Assembly (NCBI RefSeq): GCF_003999195.1
Contig: NZ_RJVR01000216.1
Span: 1-64,000, forward strand
Origin: Streptomyces soli
GTDB lineage: Bacteria; Actinomycetota; Actinomycetes; Streptomycetales; Streptomycetaceae
DNA: 64,000 nt
Reading direction: 5' to 3'
Under the pieces are notes generated by a model, which ran no database searches, was not told where the DNA came from, and was given only the letters and a program-made list of their open reading frames with translations. How positions within the stretch are numbered: position 1 is the first letter of the stretch; every line of letters begins with the position of its first letter. A program made the position numbers and the translations under genes. This document shows, piece after piece, positions 1-8,354 of the stretch.

Positions 1-211
1 TTCCACCTGACTCCCATGGAGCCAGACTGATCACTCGATCACGGAAGGGGTCACTTTTCATCGACCGAAAGAGGGTCACCGTTCAAAGATCGTCGACAAG
101 AGGCATGGGGCGCGAGATCAGCCACTCAGTGCCGACCTCGGACCTACGCATTACGATGCACAGATCGTCGGTGCCCGATTTGCCGAGATTCCAAGGTCAT
201 CCAAAGCAAGA

Positions 212-241
212 AACCCCAGGTCAGAGGCCTGACCTGGGGTT
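212..241 (-). terminator. Terminator hairpin copy beside attL
   Basis: A 10-11 bp stem (ACCCCAGGTC with its complement) around an 8-base loop matches the hairpin at 25336-25365 except for two or three loop bases. It is the tRNA-Thr terminator carried along by the att duplication; at this end it no longer follows a complete gene. Confidence 0.7.
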
Positions 242-292
242 CACCATGGAGCCGCCTTCGGGATTCGAACCCGAGACCTACGCATTACGAGT
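231..292 (-). repeat. attL-like repeat: 3' half of tRNA-Thr
   Basis: This is identical to 25355-25416. It carries the T arm, variable region and 3' anticodon stem of tRNA-Thr plus the encoded CCA (complement at 247-249). After position 292 the match stops, leaving no 5' half, so this is not a functional tRNA. A shorter 16-base copy of the same anticodon-stem sequence lies at 141-156. Confidence 0.85.
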
Positions 293-734
293 ACGAAAGC
301 GATCATGCCGGATGCTGCCCGCCCGTGATGGCCTATGCCGTTTCCCCTGATCAGAGTGCGCACACCGGTCCAGCACGTATCACCTCATGCTGGCTGATCC
401 AAAGGCGTCCGCGCTCCCCTTGCGCTCCCCGAGGGCACCGGTACGCCCTCACGACACGACGCTCGGATGGCTTCTACGAGATTCGCGGACGGTTCATGGC
501 CGTTGACACCTGAAGGCACGCGCGCAGGCGACCGGCCCTTCTGGCAGCAGGAGTCCAATCCCCGCGTCGGCAAAAACATCATGTGCGGATCCCACAGACG
601 GCAGCGCGCGTGGTGTTAACGGCCACGACCCGACGTCTGTGACCCCTCCGAGGGTCACCGAGGCCCCCTCCCCGTACCAAATGACCGCAGAAGCGGAGTG
701 TCGTGAGCGCGTATTCCCCCGTGGGAGTCACCTG

Positions 735-800
735 ATGAGTACAACGACTGATCACCTGATCGAGGCCGCTGGCGGCGTGTCGCTTGCCGTGGCCGGGTGA
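735..800 (+). pseudogene. Possible 5' stub of an alpha/beta-hydrolase-like gene
   Basis: A 21-codon frame begins with ATG behind a GGGAG-like ribosome site and ends at TGA. Its peptide starts MSTTTDHLIEAAGG, which resembles the first residues of some alpha/beta hydrolases. Nothing downstream continues the gene, so it may be a truncated remnant or chance. Confidence 0.2.
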
Positions 801-859
801 TAGCTCCGAGGGTGCTCACCGGTCTGCAGCGCCAGCGGGTTGTCGCGACCTCGGCTACC

Positions 860-1219
860 CGCGAGGGTGAGCCACTTCAGTTCCTGGTCGCGCCAGACGC
901 TGAGGCCGAGGCTGCGATCCACGTGACCGGTGGCGACCGCCCTGCCGGTCGGCCCGCTTTGTGCCGACCGGCAAGTGACGGGTCACATGGTCGAGGGGCG
1001 CCCTAGGAGAGCGCCGGGATGGCGGAGCAACTCCTTCAGGGGACGCCCGGGCCGGGCGCCCTGAGCACTTGCGGTCGGCCAGGGCCATCAGCCCCCGACG
1101 GCGAACCGGCCCCGCCACTCACGAACCGTGTCCAGGTGCAGGCCCGTCTCGCGGGCGATACGCGCGTTGGAGCGCCCCCGTGCCGCGTGCAGGACGACCT
1201 GCGCGCGCAGGCGCAGCCG
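860..1219 (-). pseudogene. IS630-type transposase N-terminal fragment, frameshifted
   Basis: The minus strand reads as a transposase helix-turn-helix: residues SNARIARETGLHLDTVREWR, then in a second frame MALADRKCSGRPARASPEG. This is the order seen in the N-terminal part of IS630-family transposases, with a frameshift near 1100. No catalytic DDE region follows, so the gene is dead. Upstream it is fused in frame to an arsenate reductase tail, indicating a deletion or insertion junction around 1220. Confidence 0.55.
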
Positions 1220-1430
1220 GTCCCGGATCAGGCGGACCACGTCCACCCCCTGCCCAGCCGGGTCATCCAGCTTCCAGTCCCGATACTGCTCGCCGGGGAA
1301 GACGGGGCAGGCATCTCCGCAGCCCATCGTGATCACCACGTCGGACGCCTGTACCGCCTCGGTGGTCAGCACCTTCGGTGGGCCGGTGTCGCCCGTCAGG
1401 GCTGCCGGGTCGACGGTTTGCTCGTGGATT
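1220..1430 (-). pseudogene. Arsenate reductase (ArsC, low-MW phosphatase type) 3' fragment
   Basis: The minus-strand translation contains VLTTEAVQASDVVITMGCGD followed by CPVFPGEQYRDWKLDDPAGQ. This is the C-terminal half of thioredoxin-dependent, tyrosine-phosphatase-like arsenate reductases. The N-terminal catalytic P-loop Cys region is absent because the sequence runs into the regulator gene ending at 1396. The far end joins the IS630 fragment. It is therefore a relic of a lost arsenic resistance locus. Confidence 0.65.
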
Positions 1431-2292
1431 CCGTGTCCTGCTCCTGTCCGGTCGTGGCGGACCAGCTGGCGAGCAGCTTCAGGCCGTCCTCGGCTGCGGT
1501 TTCGGGTGGCGCGCTGTAGACGACCACGCTCAGGCCGCTTTCGTCCGGCAGGCTCATGGTCTCCTGATCAAGTTCCAGGTCGCCGACGAGCGGATGGTTG
1601 AGGCGTTTGGTGCTCTCGCGGAAGACATGCACGTCGTGGGATCCCCACAGCACGCGGAAGGCGTCGCTGCGGGTGGACAGTTCACCGATCAGGTTCGTCA
1701 GTTCCCGGTCGTAGGGGTTTTTCCCCGCCTCGATGCGCAGCGCGCCCACGGCGAAGCGGGCCATACGCTCCCAGTCGGCGTAGAACCGCCTGGCCGCGGG
1801 GTTGAAGAACGCGAACCGGGCGACGTTCGCCCCGCAGGTCGGGTCGGCATACATCTGCGAGTACAGCGCCCGGCCCAGCGCATTGGCGGCCAGCGTGTCG
1901 AGGCGGTTGTTCATCACGTACGCCGGCAGCTCCGGCATCCCCTCGACGATCCGCGCCACGCTCGGCCGCACCGTCGGCCGAACCGCCCGCTGCCGGGCCC
2001 GCGCCTCGCCGACGCCGGCGACGCGGGCGAGGTCGTACAGGTACATGCGCTCGGTGTCGTCGAGCCGCAGGGCCTGGGCGAGGGCGTCCAGCACGCTGTC
2101 GGAGACACCTCTGAGGTTGCCGCGCTCCAGGCGCGTGTAGTACTCGACGCTCACCCCGGCGAGCGTGGCGACCTCACCCCTGCGCAGTCCGGGCACCCGC
2201 CGCTGACCGTACGCCGGCAGACCCGCCTGCTCGGGGGTGATCTTGTCGCGTCGGGAGCGGAGGAATGCGCTGACTGCGTCCCGGTTGTCCAT
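1396..2292 (-). CDS. MmyB-type helix-turn-helix transcriptional regulator
   Basis: This 298-residue protein has an N-terminal XRE helix-turn-helix (about residues 28-75, with VPGLRRGEVATLAGVSVEYY and TRLERG) and a C-terminal MmyB-like ligand-binding domain (LGRALYSQMY, RFYADWERMARF, HPLVGDLELDQE). Such regulators usually control an adjacent oxidoreductase gene. It is divergent from the NTF2-like gene at 2517 and the SDR at 3152, its likely targets. The extreme C-terminus (rich in S, T and Q) looks variable. Function is inferred from family; the start ATG at 2292 lies beside the intergenic promoter region. Confidence 0.85.
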   Translation of the reverse strand: MDNRDAVSAFLRSRRDKITPEQAGLPAYGQRRVPGLRRGEVATLAGVSVEYYTRLERGNLRGVSDSVLDALAQALRLDDTERMYLYDLARVAGVGEARARQRAVRPTVRPSVARIVEGMPELPAYVMNNRLDTLAANALGRALYSQMYADPTCGANVARFAFFNPAARRFYADWERMARFAVGALRIEAGKNPYDRELTNLIGELSTRSDAFRVLWGSHDVHVFRESTKRLNHPLVGDLELDQETMSLPDESGLSVVVYSAPPETAAEDGLKLLASWSATTGQEQDTESTSKPSTRQP

Positions 2293-2516
2293 GAGGACAG
2301 GGTAGGCACGCCGCGCGATGGGCGGGGGGCCCTGCCAGTACCCCTCACAGCAAAGACTCCCCCGTCACGGCCGTCTCCCGTTGCATGGTGCGTGCCCCGA
2401 TCCCCCCGGGGCCCCGACCGGTGCGAGGACATACGAGCCCCGGCCGGCCGACCTTTCCAGTACCGAGTTCCCCATGAGGGCTTGCGTACCTGAACAAGAC
2501 TGAAGGGGCACACAAG

Positions 2517-2951
2517 ATGAGCAACCAGATCGAGACGGTGACGCAGAGCCCCTCGGATGTCGTGCGAGGGCTGTACGACGCGCTGAGCAAGGGCGACGTG
2601 CCGGGTGTCCTGGCCAAGCTCGCCCCCGAGGTGATCGTCGACGAGCCGAACCAGCTCCCCTACGGTGGCGTGCACCAGGGCCGCGAGGTGTTCGTGCAGT
2701 CGATCCTGGGCGCGATGATGGGCTACGCCGACGTCGCTATCACCGATGCCGAGGTGTTCGAGGGCCCGGCCGGCGTCATCGGAACGCTCACCGGAACGCT
2801 CACGGCCCACACCACCGGTGAGGAGTTCCCGCTGACCATGGTCGAGATCCACCAGGTCGAGGACGGCACGGTGCGCAAGATCGACGTCTACACCAAGAAC
2901 CCCCACGAGCTCGCCGCGTTCTTCGCGCGCGCCGAGGCGGGCACCCGCTAA
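2517..2951 (+). CDS. NTF2/SnoaL-like small protein
   Basis: This 144-residue protein has the NTF2/SnoaL-like alpha+beta cone pattern: VVRGLYDALSKGDVPGVLAK early, then a beta-rich half ending HQVEDGTVRKIDVYTKNPHE. Members include polyketide cyclases, limonene-epoxide hydrolases and many unknowns, so the substrate cannot be named. ATG at 2517 follows AAGGGG about 12 bases upstream. It lies 200 bp before an SDR dehydrogenase on the same strand and is divergent from an MmyB regulator, so a small detoxification or redox operon is likely. Confidence 0.75.
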   Translation: MSNQIETVTQSPSDVVRGLYDALSKGDVPGVLAKLAPEVIVDEPNQLPYGGVHQGREVFVQSILGAMMGYADVAITDAEVFEGPAGVIGTLTGTLTAHTTGEEFPLTMVEIHQVEDGTVRKIDVYTKNPHELAAFFARAEAGTR

Positions 2952-3151
2952 CGACGACACGCTTCACAGTCCGGCCGAGTTGCCTCACGGCAGCGCGAGC
3001 AGCTCGGCCGACTCATGACCAGGCCCAGGCCGTCGCATCGACGACCCCCTGCCGGCATCAGCGATACCAAGGCCAGCCGCTCGGACTGCGCGCGTGGCTT
3101 CAAGCCGACTCGAAATCGTAGCCACGCGCACGACACAGCGAAGGAAACACC

Positions 3152-3988
3152 ATGACCACCACCTGGTTCATCACCGGCACCTCCTCAGGCTTCGGGCGCC
3201 TGCTCACCGAACACCTCCTGGCCCGTGGCGACCGTGTCGCCGCCACGCTCCGTCGGCCCGAGGCTCTCGACGACCTCCACGCCGAGCACGGCGACCGGCT
3301 CTGGACCGCCCAGCTTGATGTCACCGACACCGAGCGAGTGCGTCATGTCGTCAACGAGGCGTTCGAGGCCCTCGGCACGATCGACGTCGTCGTAAACAAC
3401 GCCGGCTATGGCCTCCTCGCCTCCGTCGAGGAGGCATCCGACGAGCAGATCCGGCGCGTCATCGACACCAACCTGCTCGGCTCGATCCATGTCATCCGCG
3501 CCGCCCTCCCGCACCTGCGCGCCCAGGGCCGAGGCCGCATCCTGCAGGTGTCCACCGCGGGCGGTCAGACGACCTATCCGAGCCTCAGCTACTACCACGC
3601 CTCCAAGTGGGGCATCGAGGGGTTCTGCGAGACCGTCGCCCGGGAGATCGCGCCGTTCGGCATAGCCCTGACCATCATCGAGCCGGGCGCGACCCCCACC
3701 AACTTCGGCAGCTCGCTCGACACCACACCGCCCCTGCTCGAGTACGAGAACACCCCCGCGGCCCAGACCCGGCAGGCGTTCCTGGGCGGGCACTTCCCGG
3801 TGCCCAACAGCGCGGAGAAGATCGCGGACGCGATGATCGACCTCGTTGACTCCGGCGCGACTCCTCTCCGCATCCCGCTCGGCCCCGACACCTACGAAGA
3901 CGTCCGCGCTGCCCTCACCGGCCGGCTCGCCGCGCACGAGGCTCATCGCGACGTCGCCCACTCGGTGGCGGCCACAACCGTCGGGTGA
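3152..3988 (+). CDS. Short-chain dehydrogenase/reductase
   Basis: This 278-residue classical SDR probably reduces or oxidises a carbonyl/alcohol with NAD(P)H. The Rossmann motif is TGTSSGFG at residues 9-16, the structural NNAG motif is VVVNNAGYG, and the catalytic pair is YYHASK with an upstream VSTAGG serine. RBS GAAGGAAA precedes ATG. It follows the NTF2-like gene and shares its orientation. The substrate is unknown; similar SDRs beside MmyB regulators are common in Streptomyces. Confidence 0.88.
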   Translation: MTTTWFITGTSSGFGRLLTEHLLARGDRVAATLRRPEALDDLHAEHGDRLWTAQLDVTDTERVRHVVNEAFEALGTIDVVVNNAGYGLLASVEEASDEQIRRVIDTNLLGSIHVIRAALPHLRAQGRGRILQVSTAGGQTTYPSLSYYHASKWGIEGFCETVAREIAPFGIALTIIEPGATPTNFGSSLDTTPPLLEYENTPAAQTRQAFLGGHFPVPNSAEKIADAMIDLVDSGATPLRIPLGPDTYEDVRAALTGRLAAHEAHRDVAHSVAATTVG

Positions 3989-4129
3989 CCGAAACCCGCG
4001 TCAGCCGGCGATCCGCTCTCAGACCACCATGCGCCGCGTTCCCGTACGGCCTCATGCGGCCCGATCGATTGCCGCTCACCGCAATACGGGACGCAACTGC
4101 GGTGGACGGCACCCCGGTCCAGGAGAACA

Positions 4130-4385
4130 CCTCCGGCAGGTCCACGCGCGCCAGCATCGCGTTCACCGCGGCCCGCAGGAGGTCTGCGGCGGCGAGGTGG
4201 AGCCGGCAGGCGCAGTCGAGGGCGTCTTCGGGGTGCCGGTGAAGGCGCCGGGGGGTAGCAGGGAATCCTCGTAGCGGTCGCTGCCGGCGTAGTAGAGGGC
4301 GAAGCCCATCGGCTCGAGATACCCCCGTAGCGCAGGCGCATCAGCTTGACGGCCTCGCCGTCGGCCAGTTCGCCTTCCACGTAGG
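4130..4385 (-). pseudogene. Decayed hypothetical gene fragments
   Basis: Three minus-strand frames read in succession as one protein: ELADGEAVKLMRLRYGG, then LEPMGFALYYAGSDRYEDS, then MLARVDLPEVFSWTGVP. Each stretch looks coding but the frame changes at least twice, so the gene is broken. I recognise it only as an uncharacterised protein type seen around Streptomyces accessory DNA. Function is unknown. Confidence 0.35.
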
Positions 4386-4389
4386 CGAA

Positions 4390-4825
4390 TGCCCCGCGGT
4401 GACGGATGTGCAGGTTCGTCAGTTGCGGCCAGGCGGTGCGGACGTGTCAGGCCAGCCGCTGGGCGAGTAACAGCTGGGTATGCTCCGGCGTCGTGGGCAT
4501 GGCGGCCACCTTGCCGGATCGCCCGGCACCGGATGCGGCAGGCTGCCGACCGTACTCCGCCCCCTGGCAGGGCGGCGGAGCCATGCCTCGGCAGCGCGCG
4601 GCGGGGTACGCAGCGCTGCGGGAGTGACGGACTCGCTGAGCAACTCGTCCACGCTGGCGCCGGGACCAGGAGCGGGCGGGGCGTGCCGAAGGGCCCCCTC
4701 ATTCAGTCGGTTGGAACGTCCACGCTGGCCGCCCCCGTGGAGGGTCCTTGAACCAACCATCTCGCCGCCCCGTGGTGGGCAACCCGACCCCTGCCCCGGT
4801 CAGCCACCACTCGGCGGACCGCCGA
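4390..4825. other. No supportable gene
   Basis: Open frames here are ordinary GC-rich overlaps without motifs, ribosome sites or conserved-looking stretches. It lies between a broken hypothetical gene and the 3' end of the aldo/keto reductase gene. I see nothing else. Confidence 0.4.
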
Positions 4826-5698
4826 CTACTCTCCGCCGCCGATGGCATCCAGCTCGGCGAGTGCGTCGGCGGGCAGTTCGAGGGCGGCGCCTGCGATGTT
4901 CTCGCGCAGGTGCTCTGCTGAGGACGTCCCTGGAATGAGCAGCAGGTTCGGTGAGCGCTGCAGCAGCCAGGCGAGTGCCACCGACATCGGCGTGGTCTCC
5001 AGCTGCTTGGCGACCCGGTGCAGGGCGTCCGACTGCAGCGGCGACATGCCGCCCAGTGGCCAGTACGGCACGTAGGCGATGCCCTGCCGCGCCGTGCTCT
5101 CGACCAGTTCGTCGTCTTGGCGGTTGGCGATGTTGTAAAAGTTCTGCACACAGGCCACCGGTGCGATCGACTGTGCCTCAGCGAGTTGGTCCGCGTCGAC
5201 CGTGCTCAAGCCGAGATGTCGGATCAGCCCCTGCTCGCGGAGTTCGGCGAGCGCGCCGAACTGCTCGGCGATCGAGCCCGGTTCAGGCGAGTCGAAGCCG
5301 CCGACCCGCAGATTGACCACGTCGAGCACACCGAGGCGGAGGCGTCGGAGGTTGTCGTGGACCTGCTGTACCAGTTCGGCGGGGGTACGGGCGTGCGGCC
5401 ATCCGCCCTGCTCATCGCGGCGAGCGCCGACCTTGGTGACGATGTGCAGGCCCTCCGGGTACGGCGCGAGGGCCTCGCGGATGATCTCGTTGGTGACGTG
5501 CGGGCCGTAGAAGTCGGCCGTGTCGATGTGCGTGATGCCCAGTTCGACGGCTGTGCGCAACACGGCGATCGCAGCGTCTCGGTCCTCGGGCGGGCCGAAG
5601 ACGCCCGGCCCGGCCAGCTGCATAGCGCCGTAGCCGAACCGGGTGAGGGTGAGGTCACCCAGGCGGTAGGTGCCGCCGGGAAGCTCGTTGCCGGTCAT
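4826..5698 (-). CDS. Aldo/keto reductase
   Basis: This 290-residue TIM-barrel oxidoreductase carries the family signature GITHIDTADFYGP (catalytic Asp and Tyr), the lysine strand HIVTKVG, and the late NADPH-binding segment LIPGTSSAEHLREN. The usual catalytic His position reads VVNLRVGG, with Asn in place of His, as in a known subgroup. It probably reduces aldehydes or ketones with NADPH; the substrate is unknown. It is divergent from the MmyB-type regulator at 5837, separated by 138 bp containing a dyad at 5778-5797, so regulation by that protein is likely. Confidence 0.88.
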   Translation of the reverse strand: MTGNELPGGTYRLGDLTLTRFGYGAMQLAGPGVFGPPEDRDAAIAVLRTAVELGITHIDTADFYGPHVTNEIIREALAPYPEGLHIVTKVGARRDEQGGWPHARTPAELVQQVHDNLRRLRLGVLDVVNLRVGGFDSPEPGSIAEQFGALAELREQGLIRHLGLSTVDADQLAEAQSIAPVACVQNFYNIANRQDDELVESTARQGIAYVPYWPLGGMSPLQSDALHRVAKQLETTPMSVALAWLLQRSPNLLLIPGTSSAEHLRENIAGAALELPADALAELDAIGGGE

Positions 5699-5836
5699 GG
5701 TTTCCTTTCCTGCTCCCCGGCATCTCCGGGAGCCAGATCCACGCTACAAAGCCCTCGTGGACATAGCCTGTGCCCTGGTCATCCTGGGGGTATCAGGGCC
5801 AGGCACGGCGGCCGACGAGCTCGTAGCATCGAAGAC

Positions 5837-6727
5837 ATGAGCAGGCCGAATGCGCTCGGGGAGTACCTGCGGGCACGCCGTGAGCTGACCGACCCAACAG
5901 ACGCGGGGCTGCCGGTCGTGGGCGTCCGCCGTACCCCTGGGCTGCGGCGGGAAGAGGTCGCCACCCTGGCCGGGATCAGCGCCGACTACTACCTGCGCCT
6001 GGAGCAGGGGCGCGACCGCAACCCGTCCCCGCAGGTGCTGGAGGCCCTGGCGCGGGTGTTCCGGCTGGACGCGAGCGCCACACACCACCTGTTGAGCCTG
6101 GTGGCTGTCCGCCCGGCCGCCCGCCGGAGACCACGCCGCGAGGTGGTGTCGGCCGGGGTCCGACAACTGCTCGACGCGATCAACCTGCCGGCGTTCGTGG
6201 AGAGCCGGATGTTCGACGTGCTCGCGGCGAACCGCCTGGCCACCGCCGTGTCACCCAGCATCCGGCCGGGCGTCAACCGATTGCGTGCGATCTTCCTCGA
6301 CCCCGCCGAGCGGGACCTGTGGCAGGACTGGGAGCAGACAGCCCGGGGCATGGTCGCCGGGTTCCGCGCATCTGTGGGCGGCGACGTCGAGGATCCGCGG
6401 ATCGCTCAGCTGGTCGGCGAGCTGTCGCTGGCCAGCGAGCCGTTCCGGCGACTGTGGGCTCGGCATGACGTCACCGCGCTGGCCGGAGGCTCGATGCGGC
6501 TGCACCACCCGCAGGTCGGCCTGCTCGAACTGCGCCGGGAAAAACTGCCGCTCGGCGACACCGACGGACAGATGCTGGCGATCTACCACGCCGAGCCCGG
6601 CTCAGCGACGGCCCGTGCGCTCGGCTCCCTCGCTTCTCCGACCGCCACGCAGGCGTACCCCACCGCTTCAGCATCCGATAACGGCACCGCGTCGGGCCGA
6701 GCAGTCGCTGCGAGGCCCCGAGCCTGA
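5837..6727 (+). CDS. MmyB-type helix-turn-helix transcriptional regulator
   Basis: This 296-residue regulator has an N-terminal XRE helix-turn-helix (TPGLRREEVATLAGISADYY, LRLEQGRD) and a C-terminal MmyB-like sensor domain (FVESRMFDVLAANRLATAVS, LHHPQVGLLELRREKLPLGD). ATG at 5837 was chosen because it begins the conserved domain. A longer open frame upstream overlaps the reductase gene and is spurious. It is divergent from the aldo/keto reductase gene, its probable target. The last 35 residues are low-complexity. Confidence 0.85.
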   Translation: MSRPNALGEYLRARRELTDPTDAGLPVVGVRRTPGLRREEVATLAGISADYYLRLEQGRDRNPSPQVLEALARVFRLDASATHHLLSLVAVRPAARRRPRREVVSAGVRQLLDAINLPAFVESRMFDVLAANRLATAVSPSIRPGVNRLRAIFLDPAERDLWQDWEQTARGMVAGFRASVGGDVEDPRIAQLVGELSLASEPFRRLWARHDVTALAGGSMRLHHPQVGLLELRREKLPLGDTDGQMLAIYHAEPGSATARALGSLASPTATQAYPTASASDNGTASGRAVAARPRA

Positions 6728-6731
6728 CAGC

Positions 6732-6761
6732 AGTGTCGGCAAACGATCGTTTACCGACACT
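6732..6761 (+). terminator. Strong hairpin after regulator gene
   Basis: Two 15-base arms (AGTGTCGGCAAACGA and its complement) differ at one position and abut with almost no loop. It starts 5 bases after the regulator stop, so a terminator is the simplest reading, although there is no T-run. The arms contain TTTACCGAC, also found at the ends of the Tn554-like element. Confidence 0.5.
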
Positions 6762-7054
6762 TGAGGGCCCGGTCCGAGGCCCAGGCGAGTGACCTGTGAC
6801 AGCGAACCCTGACCATTTGCCATGGAAGGTTAACCACTGCTCAGTTCGTGCCATCGAAGATTGACCACCGAGGTCAACGTGCTGGATACCGTCCCGATTG
6901 TCGGTGGCTTCGGAGCCGGGCAGGACGCCGAGGCGAACTCATCGACACGCGAGCCGGAACGGCTGTGCGGTTTCGGAGTAACGAGAACACCCTTGATCTA
7001 TGGCTCGGTCATCGGGTCTGCCCAGCTGCCGGGCCTGCTGCGAGCGGAGGGGTC

Positions 7055-7735
7055 TCAGCGCAGCCGGCGCACGCGCAGCACCAGGTCGTCGGTATGGTGC
7101 GCGCCGGCGCCGCCGTCGGGTGCCACGCGTGGCCGCTGCTCGTCCACCTCCACCTCCCAGTCGTCGTCGAGCAGAGCGGCGACCATCGAGGGCCAGACGT
7201 AGTCAGCCGGGTCGAAGCCGCTCTCGTGCGCCTGCTGGGTGTCCATCCCCGCGTGGTGTACGAGGAGCAGCACGCCTCCGGGCGCGACGGCCGCGAGCAA
7301 CGCTCGCTCGGCTGCGGCGTCGGGGGTGCGCAGCAGGGCTGGGTACTGCGCGGAGACCAGGTCGAAGTAAGCCGGTGGGAGCCCCGCCTCCGTCAGTGCG
7401 GCGTGTACCCAGCGAACGGCGAGGCCAGCGTCCCGCGCGTGCCCGGCCGCCCGCTCCAGCGCCACGCCCGAGACCTCGAGCGCGGTCACGTCCCAGCCGC
7501 CGCGCGCGAGCCAGACGGCGTCCGCGCCCTCGCCACAGCCGACGTCGAGCACCCGCCCGGGTGTGAGCCCAGCGACCTCGGCCACCAGCGCACCGTTGGG
7601 CTGGCCGCTCCACAGCTGTTGTCGGTCGGTGTAGCGGTTGTCCCACTCCGCCCGCACCGCGGGGTCTCCGACGTATCCGTCGGCAGGCAAGGGGGCGTCG
7701 GACGTGGGCGATCCTGCTGCGATGTTGTCGGTCAC
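7055..7735 (-). CDS. Class I SAM-dependent methyltransferase
   Basis: This 226-residue protein has the Rossmann-like SAM-binding motif GRVLDVGCGEGADAVWLARG (about residues 59-78), the acidic loop VTALEVSG, and post-motif AALTEAGLPPAYFDLVSAQY. It resembles the tellurite/thiopurine methyltransferase and small-molecule methylase group. The target is unknown. GTG at 7735 was preferred over an upstream ATG because the N-terminus then matches the usual length. It is the only gene between inverted Tn7-like ends, so it is probably transposon cargo. Confidence 0.82.
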   Translation of the reverse strand: MTDNIAAGSPTSDAPLPADGYVGDPAVRAEWDNRYTDRQQLWSGQPNGALVAEVAGLTPGRVLDVGCGEGADAVWLARGGWDVTALEVSGVALERAAGHARDAGLAVRWVHAALTEAGLPPAYFDLVSAQYPALLRTPDAAAERALLAAVAPGGVLLLVHHAGMDTQQAHESGFDPADYVWPSMVAALLDDDWEVEVDEQRPRVAPDGGAGAHHTDDLVLRVRRLR

Positions 7736-7886
7736 GGGCCCACCGTCGCCGATCGTGTCCCGGTCAGGCCACTCCTGTTGCCGGTCCGGCAAAACGGCGT
7801 CCAAGGGGACAGCCGGGCGTAGTCGCACTGGACGTCATCGAAGCAGACTGGCCGCGGCCTCCCAACCTGCGCAGTCAATCTTCGAT

Positions 7887-8110
7887 GGGTGCAGATCTTT
7901 TGAGGGTCTGGCCCACCTGCGGTTTTGTACGGATCGAGTCCATCGTCGCCACGGAGCCCATCACGGCCGACCTGCCCCGTCCGTCTCTCACGGCACCCGT
8001 TGCTCCGCGTCGGCGCCCTACGGCCGGGCGTAACTGACACGGCGTAGCCGTGCTGGATCACGAACCCGCAGGTCACGCTCGTGCAAGACACCCTCAAAGG
8101 ATCTGCACCC
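7887..8110. mobile_element. 224 bp MITE with 21 bp inverted repeats
   Basis: The ends are inverted copies, 20 of 21 bases matching, beginning GGGTGCAGATC and ending TTTGAGGGT. A 9 bp direct repeat ATCTTCGAT flanks it exactly (7878-7886 and 8111-8119). There is no coding capacity. Removing the element and one repeat restores a third end-binding site identical to that of the mini-element's other end. It was therefore inserted after the Tn7-like end existed. The parent IS is not recognised. Confidence 0.85.
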
Positions 8111-8189
8111 ATCTTCGATGGCACAAACCGTCGTCGGTCAGTCTTCGGTGGCAATCGGCCAAGGATCGATGGCACGGGACAGTGAGACA

Positions 8190-8354
8190 TGTTGTCCTCT
8201 GTCATCCAAAAGAGGCGTTTGACAGCGAACCCAGTCGTTTCGGCTTCCTTGCCAGTGAACCTAGTCGTACGGGGCGAGGGACTGAGGATGCCGAGTGGCC
8301 GTACCGGCTGGGGTGGATCTTGCGGAGGCGTACGTCGAGTTGTCGTACGTGGAC
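8190..8354 (+). pseudogene. Second Tn7-like left end with the first 20 codons of tnsA
   Basis: About 165 bp match the left end of the intact Tn7-like transposon (9926-10100), including the AGCGAACCCAGTCGTTT and AGTGAACCTAGTCGT sites. The GTG at 8295 begins VAVPAGVDLAEAYVELSYVD, nearly the same as the TnsA N-terminus at 10034. Homology stops at about 8354, where a serine recombinase tail begins. It is the relic of another copy of the transposon, deleted just inside tnsA. Confidence 0.75.

Larger units (their letters stand above)
1..734. other. No gene; island left junction and possible integrase arm sites
   Basis: I see no supportable gene here. It holds possible transposon-end repeats at 50-100 (GGTCAC-containing, flank side), a 16-base partial att core at 141-156, the attL repeat, and a tandem GCGCTCCCC repeat at 411-430. 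The latter recurs as a tandem pair at 25128-25147 near the other end and may be integrase arm-type sites. Reading frames in this stretch lack recognisable protein signal. Confidence 0.5.
6790..8181. mobile_element. Non-autonomous Tn7-like mini-element with methyltransferase cargo
   Basis: The left end (6790-6867) and the right end (7868-8181, complement) align base for base. Each has TG(A/T)CC, then a site like GTGACAGCGAACCC, then GCCANNGAAGNNTNACC, then GTGCCATCGAAGATTGAC, at matching spacing. The outside flanks are GCGAG (6785-6789) and GTGAG (8182-8186), a possible degenerate 5 bp target duplication as made by Tn7 relatives. Only a methyltransferase gene lies inside, so transposition would need TnsABC in trans. 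The right end is interrupted by a 224 bp MITE. Repeats are seen; mobility is inferred. Confidence 0.6.

Noticed and set aside
105..350. Open frame across the attL repeat
   Set aside because: It runs through the tRNA fragment and terminator hairpin and has no protein-like features.
6732..6761. Recombination site for the Tn554-like element
   Set aside because: It contains TTTACCGAC in inverted copies, but it sits right after a regulator stop and reads better as a terminator; a site role is only a possibility.
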